Positions 17,919 to 26,684 of a stretch of DNA of 64,000 nucleotides are shown here, piece by piece. Below the pieces are notes generated by a model that saw nothing but the letters and a program-made list of their open reading frames with translations, was not told where the DNA came from and ran no database searches. The position numbers were made by a program, and so were the translations under genes. The stretch lies in assembly GCA_001464665.1 (NCBI GenBank), contig LNDP01000023.1:718157-782156 (forward strand), in the 5' to 3' direction. The DNA comes from Acidobacteria bacterium Ga0074141. Lineage in GTDB: Bacteria; Acidobacteriota; Blastocatellia; Pyrinomonadales; Pyrinomonadaceae. Each line of letters opens with the position of its first letter. Positions within the stretch are counted from its first letter, which is position 1.

Positions 17919-18314
17919 ATGGCAGAATACAGAGAATATATTTTGGCTATCATTAACCACTTCGTGGTTCGCGAAAAACAGGAGCGATTTACGGGGTTTA
18001 TTGAATCAAGGCGCGAAGAGCTCTTAGACGAACTCTTCATTGACGAGCGGAATCTGAATCCGGAGGCTTTGATCAAGATCCCGCGCGGGAAATCGGCCAC
18101 GTTTGTCATCAATGATTTGAAAAGAATTGGGGCGAATGGCCTTGCGTACGTAATGAGCCACAATGAAGATTTCGATGGAAGGTTGTTAAAGCTCGAGGAC
18201 GCTATTGAATCTGTGTTTGGCCGACATTCTGGTGCCTTGATTTACTGCGTAAATAGCAAGTTCGGCTATTACGAGGACAGTGAAATGTCGAAATATATTC
18301 TCAGAGCAGCGTAG
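17919..18314 (+). CDS. hypothetical cytoplasmic protein
   Basis: 131 aa from the ATG at 17919; an upstream ATG at 17877 would add 14 residues but has no ribosome site. Charged, mostly helical N-terminal half (HFVVREKQERFTGFIESRREELLDELF), then KSATFVINDLKRIGANGLAYVMSHNEDFDG and GALIYCVNSKFGYYEDS. The second half has an alternating pattern like an RNase-inhibitor or immunity-type fold, but I cannot assign a family. Confidence 0.55.
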   Translation: MAEYREYILAIINHFVVREKQERFTGFIESRREELLDELFIDERNLNPEALIKIPRGKSATFVINDLKRIGANGLAYVMSHNEDFDGRLLKLEDAIESVFGRHSGALIYCVNSKFGYYEDSEMSKYILRAA

Positions 18315-18370
18315 AAAGAACAGTCGTAATTGGAAAGGTTGTTAGTGAGCAAATTAGACGTAGTTCAAGA

Positions 18371-18469
18371 ATGACCGAAGATGAACGAAGCTCCGCCGAC
18401 GCTGAAAAGATTTTTTACCGAATACAGAGCATCCTGAGCACGCGAAGAACTACACTACCGCACGTATGA
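18371..18469 (+). CDS. possible 32-aa upstream ORF coupled to the lipase gene
   Basis: ATG at 18371, 32 codons, stop TGA that overlaps the lipase ATG in the string ATGA. The product is basic and polar (MTEDERSSADAEKIFYRI...). No strong ribosome site is visible. The stop/start overlap is the geometry of translational coupling, but an ORF this short can arise by chance. Confidence 0.25.
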   Translation: MTEDERSSADAEKIFYRIQSILSTRRTTLPHV

Positions 18470-20481
18470 ACCTGATCTTTATCCCCGGCATAATGGGTAG
18501 CAGACTGGCCGAGTTAAGCGGCAATTCTCAGACTGAGCGATGGCCGGGTTTGGGACCAGCGATTTTCACTGGGAGCAACCTTGACCGATTACTCCCCTCA
18601 AACAATGCCAATATCATCGCGACAGACGTAATTCGTTACGCCTTACCGGGCGAGCTAAAACCCGTTTACGGTCCGATACTGCAAACGCTGAGTGTGACAG
18701 GAGGACTTCGCGAGTATCTGGTCAATGGAATGCCAGATAGGCGGACCGAGCAAGGATGCGACATGAATCAGCGATTCAATGCGCCGACGCTTTTCGTTTT
18801 CGCCTATGACTGGAGACTCAGCAACATTCAAAATGCTCAAAAACTTAAGGACTATATTGGCTGCATCCAGAAATTCCATCCCGGAACTGACGTCGATATC
18901 GTCGCCCACAGCATGGGCGGACTCCTTGCTCGGCGCCACATAATTTTGCGTCCGGAAGATCACAGTGTCCGAAAAATGATTTCAATTGGTTCTCCTTTTC
19001 TTGGGGCACCAGAAGCTCTCCAAGTTCTTGAAACAGGAAAACCGAAGTTTCTGGAAGGAGTTCTCGGCAAAACGGCTTTGCGGTTATCGCCTCCTCGAAT
19101 CAAGAATCTGGCGATTGAGTCTCAAGCGGTTCACGAACTTCTACCATCTTGGGGGTATTTTGCTCTCGGCGGAAGGCCATTTGTCGAAGAAACATTTGAT
19201 ATTAACGGCAACGGCACAGTCCCGGAGGAGTATGATTACACGCAAATATTTGCGTTTTTCAACGACCGCTATGAGACGGATCCCTACCTCGCAAATGACA
19301 ACTTTCACGGCACGCCAGGACAAGATGACTGGCGACTTGATACAAGCGGTGTTGAGTATTTTCACATTTTCGGTGAACGGCAAGGTTCCGACACCATTGA
19401 ACAGTTGGTTGCGAGACCGATAGCTAAGAAACCGATCTCAATTACACGTGTGGATCTGCGGCTTCGAGCCAAGTTCGGGCCCGGTGACAAGACGGTTCCT
19501 AGGCGGAGTGCGGAAAGAATAGGCAGCACTCTCAACTTTAATTTTTCGGACGCAACACTGCGAGCGTATGTTTCGGGTAGTCCTTCGGAAGACACTCGTT
19601 ACGAACACTTGGGTCTTGTCGTGGCCCAAGAGGTGAGAGACCAGATTTTGGTCTATTTGGGTCTAACGTCCCAACCATCAGTCTTCACTCTTGCGAGTGA
19701 GAGAGGAGGAAAAGAAATGCCGTCTTATGAGTATAAAGCGAACAGCGGTTTAAGTTTGGATACGTTAGCACCGCCAAAGGCGGAGATGTTCTACGCTACC
19801 ATCGAAGGGGTTGACCGTTTGGATATTACTGACAATGTAGGCAACACGAACACCCCCCTTGGCGATGACGGTTTCGAACTCTCAGTTCCAGGCATCGGCT
19901 ACCATGGCGGAATCTACGGCGACGTGGTCAACATTGGATATCATGGCCTCACGATACCTGCTGATGAAGGCGAATACACGATCAAGTTCCAAACTGGGGC
20001 GGATTCGATCGATATTGAGCTCTTGAAGGGCGTTGGGAATAGCTCGCCGAACCTTGCGATCCGCTATATAGATCTTGAACTGCCGCCGAATGTCGAGTGC
20101 TTGCTAACGTTCAGCCCGTCAGGAGTTCCAGACCTTCGCTATGATTCGAATGGAGATGGGACCTATGATGTTGTGGTTCCGGCGCATGTTCGGGTTACGG
20201 GAACGGCGGCACAGGACGTAACGGCTCCGGCGGTTGGGCTCACGTATAGCAAACGAAGCGGTCAGGGACGGACAATTACCATCAATGCAGCAGACAGCGA
20301 ATCTGGTGTTCAGACGGTTTACTACCGCATCGGCGAAACCGGCCCGTATCAAATATACACCGGCACGTTCTTTCTTCATCTGCCGACGGCAAAGGTCATC
20401 GAGGCCTTCGCCGATGACAATGTCGGAAACCGGTCAAGCCCGATCCGCGTCGTCGTCCCGGCCTGGAATGCGGCACCGTAA
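18466..20481 (+). CDS. LCAT/PGAP1-like alpha/beta-hydrolase (lipase) with C-terminal Ig-like domain
   Basis: 671 aa. The N-terminus starts at the catalytic domain, LIFIPGIMGSRLAEL, a signature of lecithin:cholesterol acyltransferase-like lipases. The nucleophile elbow is AHSMGG (Ser ~146), FGPGDKTVPRRS resembles the Asp-containing GDGTVP segment of LCAT, and RYEHLGLV offers the His. Residues ~400-540 are an uncharacterised beta-rich region; ~590-671 (TVYYRIGETGPYQIYTGTFF, IEAFADDNVGNRSSPI) match an OmpL47/big-like Ig module. No signal peptide is seen. It probably cleaves or transfers acyl esters. Confidence 0.8.
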   Translation: MNLIFIPGIMGSRLAELSGNSQTERWPGLGPAIFTGSNLDRLLPSNNANIIATDVIRYALPGELKPVYGPILQTLSVTGGLREYLVNGMPDRRTEQGCDMNQRFNAPTLFVFAYDWRLSNIQNAQKLKDYIGCIQKFHPGTDVDIVAHSMGGLLARRHIILRPEDHSVRKMISIGSPFLGAPEALQVLETGKPKFLEGVLGKTALRLSPPRIKNLAIESQAVHELLPSWGYFALGGRPFVEETFDINGNGTVPEEYDYTQIFAFFNDRYETDPYLANDNFHGTPGQDDWRLDTSGVEYFHIFGERQGSDTIEQLVARPIAKKPISITRVDLRLRAKFGPGDKTVPRRSAERIGSTLNFNFSDATLRAYVSGSPSEDTRYEHLGLVVAQEVRDQILVYLGLTSQPSVFTLASERGGKEMPSYEYKANSGLSLDTLAPPKAEMFYATIEGVDRLDITDNVGNTNTPLGDDGFELSVPGIGYHGGIYGDVVNIGYHGLTIPADEGEYTIKFQTGADSIDIELLKGVGNSSPNLAIRYIDLELPPNVECLLTFSPSGVPDLRYDSNGDGTYDVVVPAHVRVTGTAAQDVTAPAVGLTYSKRSGQGRTITINAADSESGVQTVYYRIGETGPYQIYTGTFFLHLPTAKVIEAFADDNVGNRSSPIRVVVPAWNAAP

Positions 20482-20545
20482 CCGATGGATCCGCGAGACG
20501 TTTGATCATTCACTCAACGAATGACAAATATCTTAGCCTCCGTCT

Positions 20546-20585
20546 GGAGCGGCATAAATCATTGTGGATCAATTTATGCCGCTCC
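20546..20585. repeat. perfect 14-bp hairpin in the 20482-20959 intergenic region
   Basis: GGAGCGGCATAAAT and ATTTATGCCGCTCC are exact inverted repeats around a 12-nt loop, 65 nt after the lipase stop. There is no T-run, so it is not a standard intrinsic terminator, though it could stabilise the 3' end. The rest of this 478-bp gap shows no convincing gene; a small CCTCA/TGAGG hairpin is near 20760 and a GGAGAA ribosome site precedes the OmpA gene. Confidence 0.6.
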
Positions 20586-20959
20586 TATTGCTCCGTTCGC
20601 ACCGTCCGCCTCCCGAACTACAAAAAAATCTCTCGACATTTTCGTATTATTTTCATACACTTTGGTTAATGTTTCGAACGGCCTGTTCTAGGTACTCGAA
20701 TGCTTCCTCCCTGCGGACATCGCGAAGCCTTTTATTTTCCGATGTTTTACCGCAACCGGCCTCATTTTCTGAGGAATATCGCTACGTGGCACGCTTTTTG
20801 ACTATTAGACCGGGTAGGAACGCTCGGTGAGCCGTTTTCGTACGGTTTTGATATCAGGGGAATTTGGTCACGGCACCAAAAGTATTGCAACCAATCGGCT
20901 TCGCCGGGCGTCTATTTCGGGCAACTTATCGGAACGGTAAGGCCTTTTGAGGAGAAAAG

Positions 20960-21928
20960 ATGATTATGAAAAGAATATCTGTTTTGTTTATGGCACTCGC
21001 CATCGGTGTTGTTGGTGCGGTCGCACAGGACGCACAGCTTCGCAATCTTGTTAACGGACAGAAGTATGACATCAAGGGCACGATCGTTTCGAAGGAAGAT
21101 GACAATACGTTCATCGTCCGCGATACGGTTGGTGTCGATACGCGTGTCGTAGTTGCACCGAACGCAAGCGTCCGGGCAAATGCAACGTTTGGTTCCGGAG
21201 ACCGCTTTCCGGCCGCTTCGCTCGTTCGCGGGCTGAACCTTTCAGTCGAAGGCCGCGGTGATGCCAATGGCAGCCTTGCCGCCACCAAGATCCGCTTTGA
21301 TAAGAGCAATCTGCAGACGGCACAGTCGATCGATTCCCGCGTAGCTCCGGCCGAAGAAAGGCTGACGGCTGCGGAGGAAAATGCGAAACGTGTTTCAGGC
21401 CAGATCGATGAACTGATGGCCATCTCAAACGCCGCTCGCGGTGGTGCACAGGCCGCACAGGACACTGCCGATGCGGCGGTTGCCGGTGTCAACGCCACCA
21501 ACGAACGCATCTCGGCTCTTGATGAATATGTCGTCCAGAGCTCCGCGACGATCAACTTCCGCGTCAATAGTGCAGTGCTAAGCCCCGAGGGCAAGCAGCA
21601 GCTTGACGAGGTTGCCGCCGCAGCCGCAACGCTCCGCGGTTATGTCATCGAGGTGACCGGTTTTGCTTCGGCCGAGGGTAATGCTCGGGCAAACAAGACC
21701 CTCAGTGACCGCCGTGCACAGGCAGTCAAGGACTACCTGATCATGACCCACAACATCCCGCTTCGCCGGATCGGGAATTCGTATGGCTACGGCATCGCCA
21801 ACCCGGTCGCAGAGAACACGACCCGCGAGGGCCGCGAGGCCAATCGCCGCGTCGAGGTCAAGCTGCTCGTCAGCCGCGGACTCAACCAGAATGTTGAGGT
21901 TCGCTCGACCGCTAACGACGGTAACTAA
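20960..21928 (+). CDS. OmpA-family outer-membrane/peptidoglycan-binding protein
   Basis: 322 aa, strong GAGGAG ribosome site. Signal peptide (MKRISVLFMALAIGVVGAVAQ). Residues ~28-115 are a beta-rich domain like DUF5666 (YDIKGTIVSKEDDNTFIVRD, VVVAPNASV). Residues ~125-190 form an Ala-rich coiled coil (AEERLTAAEENAKRVSGQID). The C-terminal ~110 residues are an OmpA-like domain that binds diaminopimelate, with VTGFASAEGNARANKTLSDRRAQAV and NRRVEVKLL. It probably anchors the outer envelope to peptidoglycan. A terminator follows. Confidence 0.9.
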   Translation: MIMKRISVLFMALAIGVVGAVAQDAQLRNLVNGQKYDIKGTIVSKEDDNTFIVRDTVGVDTRVVVAPNASVRANATFGSGDRFPAASLVRGLNLSVEGRGDANGSLAATKIRFDKSNLQTAQSIDSRVAPAEERLTAAEENAKRVSGQIDELMAISNAARGGAQAAQDTADAAVAGVNATNERISALDEYVVQSSATINFRVNSAVLSPEGKQQLDEVAAAAATLRGYVIEVTGFASAEGNARANKTLSDRRAQAVKDYLIMTHNIPLRRIGNSYGYGIANPVAENTTREGREANRRVEVKLLVSRGLNQNVEVRSTANDGN

Positions 21929-21952
21929 TTGCCGCGTTGGTCACGAAAAATG

Positions 21953-22000
21953 AAGGGCAGCGTTTGCCGAGCAAACATCCGGTACTCGCTGCCCTTTCTT
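21953..22000 (+). terminator. rho-independent terminator after the OmpA-family gene
   Basis: AAGGGCAGCG (21953-21962) pairs with CGCTGCCCTT (21987-21996), with a small GTTTGC/GCAAAC hairpin nested in the loop and TCTT after it. Confidence 0.75.
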
Positions 22001-22032
22001 CAAGCTTACTCTCCCAAAAAAGCTCCACCGCT

Positions 22033-23151
22033 ATGCTCTGCAAAAATCTCTTCAAAACCGCATTCTCTCTCTTTATCTTGATCTCGGGCGCCCTTGCCGC
22101 GACGGCCCAAACGCCGAGAGCGACGCCGCCGATAGATGATGACGAACCGATCCGCATCGATTCGCGGCTTATCGTCGTGCCTGTTTCGGTCGTCGATGCG
22201 AGCGGCCTGCCGGTGACGGGGCTAACGCAAAACGATTTTCAGATCAGCGAAGAGGGACGCCGGCAGGCGATCGAATCGGTCGGTAGCGCGGAGAGCGTTC
22301 CGCTCGATATCGCGTTGCTCTTTGACGTTTCGGCAAGCACCGACACGATGTTCCGCTTTCAGCAGGAAACGGCAGTCAAGTTTTTGAAGGATGTTTTGCG
22401 GGCCGAAGACCGTGCGGCCATTTTCACCATTGGCGAACGGGCGCTTCTCGTCAGCGGGCTTGCCCAGGCCGGCCCGGCGACCGAGAGCGTGCTCGCCATT
22501 CCGGTCGAGCGGGCGAAGCAGCCGACAGCGTTCTTTGATTCCATCCGGGCGGCGGCCGATTACCTTCGCGAAAATTCGCAGTCCGGCCGGCGACGCGTCA
22601 TCGTCGTGATCTCCGATGGCGAGGACAACTACAGCCTCGGCGTCCAGCGGGCACAGCGGACCGCCGAACGCCGCGTTGTTGAGAACCGGCCCGATCCCGA
22701 CCTCAAACGGCTCGGCCAGATCATCCAGACCGCACAGCAGACCGCCAAGGTCACCGAGCGGCAGAAGGTGCTCCGTGCGCTTCAGGACGCCGACACCGTC
22801 ATGTACGCCGTGAACCCGGCGGGCAGTTCCTATCGGCTAAACCAGATCAGCGTCTTCGGCCAGGAGAACATGCAGATCTTTGCCGATGAGACCGGCGGCA
22901 CCGCGTTTCTGCCAAACTTTGGCCCGATCGACACCAACGACAATTACCTCAACGGCAACAACCGCCGCAAAAACACCGAACTGCTCGAGCAGATATTCCG
23001 CCAGCTCGGCAACGAACTCCGCGCCCAATACCTGATCCAGTATTACTCCGACGCGACCTATCCCGACGGCAAGCTCGTAAAACTCTCCGTCGGCCTCACC
23101 CGCCCGGCCGCCCGAGTCCGCGCCCGCCAAGGCTACTACGTCCGAAACTAA
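22033..23151 (+). CDS. VWFA-related domain protein (Acidobacteria type)
   Basis: 372 aa from the ATG at 22033, which gives a proper signal peptide (KTAFSLFILISGALAATAQ); the longer frame starting in the terminator at 21937 is unlikely. After IRIDSRLIVVPVSVVDASG and a short beta domain comes a von Willebrand A domain with the MIDAS DVSAS (~residue 97), VIVVISDGEDNYS, and a C-terminal ELRAQYLIQYYSD motif typical of the TIGR03436 group found widely in Acidobacteria. Exported; the ligand is unknown. The genes end here and a repeat island begins. Confidence 0.9.
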   Translation: MLCKNLFKTAFSLFILISGALAATAQTPRATPPIDDDEPIRIDSRLIVVPVSVVDASGLPVTGLTQNDFQISEEGRRQAIESVGSAESVPLDIALLFDVSASTDTMFRFQQETAVKFLKDVLRAEDRAAIFTIGERALLVSGLAQAGPATESVLAIPVERAKQPTAFFDSIRAAADYLRENSQSGRRRVIVVISDGEDNYSLGVQRAQRTAERRVVENRPDPDLKRLGQIIQTAQQTAKVTERQKVLRALQDADTVMYAVNPAGSSYRLNQISVFGQENMQIFADETGGTAFLPNFGPIDTNDNYLNGNNRRKNTELLEQIFRQLGNELRAQYLIQYYSDATYPDGKLVKLSVGLTRPAARVRARQGYYVRN

Positions 23152-23178
23152 ACCACGCCTCGGCCGCCCGTGTCCGAG

Positions 23179-23444
23179 GCCCGCGCGTAAGCAAGGGCTC
23201 CAATGCGCAAGCCCGCACGTAAGTAAGGGCGGTTCATCCAATGCGGAATTCGGATTCCCATTGCAGAAACCCGCAAGTGTCAGTAGCCCGACCGTAAGGG
23301 AGGGCGCAATGCCAACGACAAGCCCGTCCGTGTCCGAGGCCCGCGCGTAAGCAAGGGCTCCAATGCCCAAGCCCGTAAGCAAGTAAGGGCGTTTCATCCA
23401 ATGCGGAATGCGCCCGTGTCAGTAGCCCGACCGTTAGGGAGGGC
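23179..23444 (+). repeat. array of six 20-nt REP-like hairpins
   Basis: Six units at 23179-23198, 23211-23230, 23286-23305, 23339-23358, 23371-23390 and 23425-23444, for example GCCCGACCGTAAGGGAGGGC. All fit GCCC - 2 nt - 2 nt - 4-nt loop - 2 nt - 2 nt - GGGC. In five of the six the inner 2-nt arms pair (GC/GC, AC/GT, CC/GG), changing together; the unit at 23371 does not pair internally. Loops are mostly GTAA, a GNRA-type tetraloop. Linkers share words such as CAATGC and TTCATCCAATGCGGAAT. No ORF in this 820-bp gap (23152-23970) looks real. Confidence 0.85.
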
Positions 23445-23501
23445 TCCCGCCAAATGCGGAATGCCCCAGTCTCACTATGCCTCTCAGAATCTCTTCAATT
23501 G

Positions 23502-23652
23502 CCACTAGCTTTAGCTAGTGGAAAAGGTGCAAAAAAGCTCCGGGCTTTAGCCCAATATTCGGCTAAAGCAAATAATGATTAAGTCTCTTCGATCGGGTTC
23601 GGCTAAAGCCGGTGCAAGGGTCAAATGCCCGTCCACTAGCTAAAGCTAGTGG
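23502..23652. repeat. inverted pair of 20-bp palindromes (REPIN-like) with two related hairpins inside
   Basis: CCACTAGC-TTTA-GCTAGTGG (23502-23521) and its inverse CCACTAGC-TAAA-GCTAGTGG (23633-23652) bracket about 110 bp. Inside are GGGC-TTTA-GCCC (23542-23553) and CGGC-TAAA-GCCG (23600-23611), built the same way. Two REP hairpins in opposite orientation at this spacing are the layout described for REPINs. Confidence 0.8.
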
Positions 23653-23728
23653 CAATTTAAAACCCGCCGGAACTGACCACCGACCACTGACCACTGACAA
23701 CTGCAAAAGGCTCCGCCGTCCTATTTGC

Positions 23729-23780
23729 GGTGAAGCTCAGCTTCACCGTCCTGTCCCAACCCAACACGCGGCTCCGCCGC
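23729..23780. repeat. third hairpin family (GGTGAAGC / GCGGC arms)
   Basis: GGTGAAGC-TCA-GCTTCACC (23729-23747) and GCGGC-TCC-GCCGC (23768-23780). Both recur at 56935-56953 and 56688-56700 in another intergenic region, the first with loop TCT in place of TCA, so they are a dispersed family. A stretch of GACCACTGACC-type heptamers lies just before (23675-23700). Confidence 0.7.
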
Positions 23781-23970
23781 CCAATTGATTTCAACGGCAT
23801 GTACCACAGAACTCACAGAAACAGATCCGAAACCTGGAATCTGGAATTCACTGTGGGCACTGTAACACTTGCGAAAAGTTAAACATCGCTTAGAAGCCCT
23901 CGGAAAAGGTCGTTATATAATCTAGCGAGTAGCCGTTACAGGCAGACGAACTAAAGGAGAAGGAGGTTCA

Positions 23971-24444
23971 ATGAAGAAGAAGCGCTTCCTCATCGGCATT
24001 GCCGTCTTTGGTCTAATTGTGTCTCTTTGCCTTTTCGCTCTATTCGCGATGACGAACCTGTTTGGAGCGGCGAAAGAACAAGTCTTGTTGCAGGCTTGCG
24101 GAAATGGACACATTAGCTTGGTCAAGTCCCTGATCGATAGCGGTACCTCAGCAGATGCACGCGACGGGTGGAATACAAGTTGTATGTTCTTGGCGGCGGG
24201 AAACGGACATACGGAAGTAGTAGCTTTCTTATTGGCGCAAGGAATAGATATTGATGAGCGATACAGGATGGACAAGACCGCGCTCATAGTTGCGTCGCAA
24301 GGTGGGCGGATGGAAACAGTTCGGTTTCTAGTAAGTAAGAATGCAAATGCCAATCTCAAGGATACGGATGGCAAGTCGGCACTCGATCATGCGATTGAGC
24401 AGAAACACGAGGACATAGTCGAAATTCTTAAAAGGATCTTCTGA
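23971..24444 (+). CDS. membrane-anchored ankyrin-repeat protein
   Basis: 157 aa with a very strong ribosome site (GGAGAAGGAGG). Residues 5-28 are one transmembrane helix (FLIGIAVFGLIVSLCLFAL). Three to four ankyrin repeats follow, e.g. LLQACGNGHISLVKSLIDSGTSADARD, AAGNGHTEVVAFLLAQGIDID, ASQGGRMETVRFLVSKNANANLKD and a last half-repeat ending VEILKRIF. Ankyrin stacks bind proteins; the partner is unknown. Probably periplasmic. Confidence 0.85.
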   Translation: MKKKRFLIGIAVFGLIVSLCLFALFAMTNLFGAAKEQVLLQACGNGHISLVKSLIDSGTSADARDGWNTSCMFLAAGNGHTEVVAFLLAQGIDIDERYRMDKTALIVASQGGRMETVRFLVSKNANANLKDTDGKSALDHAIEQKHEDIVEILKRIF

Positions 24445-24463
24445 TGTTGCTAAAGGTGGACCT

Positions 24464-24886
24464 ATGTTAAAACGCGTGCTAGTAAGCCTATTGGTTCTCG
24501 TATTTTCCGCAGTTCATGTTTTTGCTCAATCAGGTGTAAACAAGCCAAATGTGCAAGATCGCCCTTCTATGGTGCGGACGACGGTTGAAAAGGTTGGTGT
24601 GAACGGCCGAATAAAGCGGCTCGTGCTAACCGACGGCACAAAGCTCAAAGGGTTTATCAAAGAGATCAATTCAGATAGCTTCATACTGGTTGACGGGTAT
24701 CGGGTTGTCGGCGGCAGGGTTGAGGCGGTTGATAAAAGCAATAGTGCTCGAGAGATTCGGTTTGATGAGATTCAAGAAATAAGACCATTCAAAGGCAATA
24801 AAGGCGGTGCGATTGCCGTCGGTGTCATAGTCGCAGCAGCCGGCGGCGGACTTCTTTACCTTCTAGGACGATCAGTTTCGAATTAA
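24464..24886 (+). CDS. hypothetical secreted/membrane protein
   Basis: 140 aa. A signal peptide ends VHVFAQSG. The middle (RLVLTDGTKLKGFIKEINSDSFILVDGYRVV ... EIRFDEIQEIRPF) has the strand pattern of a small SH3/LSm-like barrel, and the C-terminus is a Gly/Ala-rich transmembrane helix (GGAIAVGVIVAAAGGGLLYLLG). No known function. It follows the ankyrin gene by 19 nt, so the two may form an operon. Confidence 0.65.
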   Translation: MLKRVLVSLLVLVFSAVHVFAQSGVNKPNVQDRPSMVRTTVEKVGVNGRIKRLVLTDGTKLKGFIKEINSDSFILVDGYRVVGGRVEAVDKSNSAREIRFDEIQEIRPFKGNKGGAIAVGVIVAAAGGGLLYLLGRSVSN

Positions 24887-24991
24887 TGCTTTATGGACTG
24901 TTAAGACGTGTCGCCCGTGAGACTCGCCAATGCCTGTGAGGTAACTAGGCTTCAAAAAAGTTGGTCGTTAGACCCTTAGAGAAGAGTTAAT

Positions 24992-26125
24992 ATGCATGCT
25001 TTGTGGTTTCTTGTTTTCGTTTCATTCGTTCTTTGGTTCGGCACAGCGGCATATTGTCAGGAGTCCCTGGTTGTTGATTCTGGCGCGGAGCAATTTGTTC
25101 TGACCAAGATTCGTTCGATTCAGGTGCCTGCAGACCTCCGACCAAACGGACGGCGACTCCTGGCTGAGAACAGTAACGGACATTTTTCTGTCGTTGGTGT
25201 GAAGGGAGGAGTTCAGTACTTCAACCTTGATACAGACGAAAGCAAAATCTGCCGCGGGCCAAAGAATGGCCACTACGCGAGGGTCGCGATGAGCCAAGCT
25301 GGAGAAACTATTGCCGGCTACAAGGACGGGACAATCACGATTTGGGACGCTAAAACCTGCCGCACGATCGCGAACATCAACTCGAAGGTCGAGAAAGACA
25401 TCTTGCTTAGTCCAGAAGGTGATTACCTCTTTTTCAACCAGTCACAGCCAACTGTTTGGGACGTTCGGAGGAACAGAAAAACTCATGAGTTTGGTCTCTT
25501 ACGGGCCGGAGTTGATCCCCGCACTACGCGTTTATCGAGTAGCCTCTCGAAGCTTGTGACCGCAGATTTTGCAAGTCATGGAGGCGTGATCGCAATCTCC
25601 TACTACTACTGGGTCGTCGTCTGGAATCTCAAGACTGGAGAGGCCGAGCAGATATTCAGCGACCCAAATATAGCTCGGGATCGGATCGCCCAAAACGGCA
25701 TTTACAGAGTTACGTTTAATGCCGACGGGCGGCTTCTTGCGACAAGCGGGCTCGACGGTCAAGTGAAGATCTGGAATGTTTCTTCGGCTGGGCTGATCTC
25801 AACCATGGACATCGAGGATAAGGTTTGGGGGCGAACTGTATTTAGTGAGGACAGCAAGCACATCGCGACAACAGGGAGCAAAGGAAGGCTAAGTGTGTGG
25901 GATATTCAGACCGGCGAAAAGAAGTGGCTTGCTAGCGCGAACAATCGGATCCCAAATTTCAGCGATACCAAGGTCGCTCTTGTAAGTACCGAAGATGGAA
26001 AAGTTCGCGATCTTTCTACAGGACGAGAGATAGAAGGTCTGGTAGGCGAGTTTCTTCCCAATGGGCGATTTATCACAAATGAAAGCGATGGGAATGTGTC
26101 TGTTTGGACAATCAGCCGTCGTTGA
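24992..26125 (+). CDS. secreted WD40-repeat protein
   Basis: 377 aa. A signal peptide (LWFLVFVSFVLWFGTAAYCQ) is followed by a beta-propeller of WD40-like repeats: GETIAGYKDGTITIWDAKT, SPEGDYLFFNQSQPTVWDVRR, YRVTFNADGRLLATSGLDGQVKIWNVSS, SEDSKHIATTGSKGRLSVWDIQT and a last GNVSVWTISRR. It looks like a complete propeller. Likely a periplasmic scaffold. It is convergent with nadE across a repeat-filled gap. Confidence 0.85.
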   Translation: MHALWFLVFVSFVLWFGTAAYCQESLVVDSGAEQFVLTKIRSIQVPADLRPNGRRLLAENSNGHFSVVGVKGGVQYFNLDTDESKICRGPKNGHYARVAMSQAGETIAGYKDGTITIWDAKTCRTIANINSKVEKDILLSPEGDYLFFNQSQPTVWDVRRNRKTHEFGLLRAGVDPRTTRLSSSLSKLVTADFASHGGVIAISYYYWVVVWNLKTGEAEQIFSDPNIARDRIAQNGIYRVTFNADGRLLATSGLDGQVKIWNVSSAGLISTMDIEDKVWGRTVFSEDSKHIATTGSKGRLSVWDIQTGEKKWLASANNRIPNFSDTKVALVSTEDGKVRDLSTGREIEGLVGEFLPNGRFITNESDGNVSVWTISRR

Positions 26126-26486
26126 TGACGTAGAACCAAGTTTCTGATGGGTTAAGTAATTCCACATTGGACGGACTACATTTATTAACGCATTTCGGCT
26201 TTAGGAAAAAGGACCACTGAAACCGCAGACCAAAGAGTACAGAAAGCACAGACTTGGAATGCAGAACATCTGAACCGAATCCGAACCGGCCCGCTTCGAT
26301 CATTTTATTATTGACATTTTCGTTGCCTCTCTGCTACAGTCGTTGTGATGATGGGTGAGAGTCAACATTTTGGGATCGGTGGCTCGGGGCTAGGGGTGTT
26401 TGCCGTTGTTCAACTATTTACGGGCTCGGGGCGGCCGGCGGCTGCTGCTGCGAACTTTTCCGCACCCCCCGGGCAATTCCGCCGCG

Positions 26487-26576
26487 TGTTTCAGTTGTTT
26501 CATTTGTTTCAGGCGTTTCACTTGTTTCACGTGTTTCATTTGTTTCAGCGTTTCACCTTGTTTCAGAAACGCGCAC
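26487..26576. repeat. nine degenerate 9-bp repeats (TGTTTCANN)
   Basis: The hexamer GTTTCA/GTTTCAC occurs nine times with 8-10 bp spacing in 90 bp. On either strand it would encode short low-complexity peptides, but no gene structure supports translation. It is in the 634-bp gap between the WD40 gene and nadE; the first part of that gap (26126-26486) shows nothing I can name. Confidence 0.75.
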
Positions 26577-26684
26577 TCTCCGCAAAAAATGAAACACGCC
26601 CAATGCGGAATACGCATGCGGAAGCCCGGACTCGAAGACTTCTACCACCCCGTCCGCCGAACGCGCGTGCGGGTGGGGAAAACT

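Noticed and set aside
20564-20830. 88-codon ORF downstream of the lipase
   Set aside because: No ribosome site, starts in the hairpin stem, composition unlike nearby genes.
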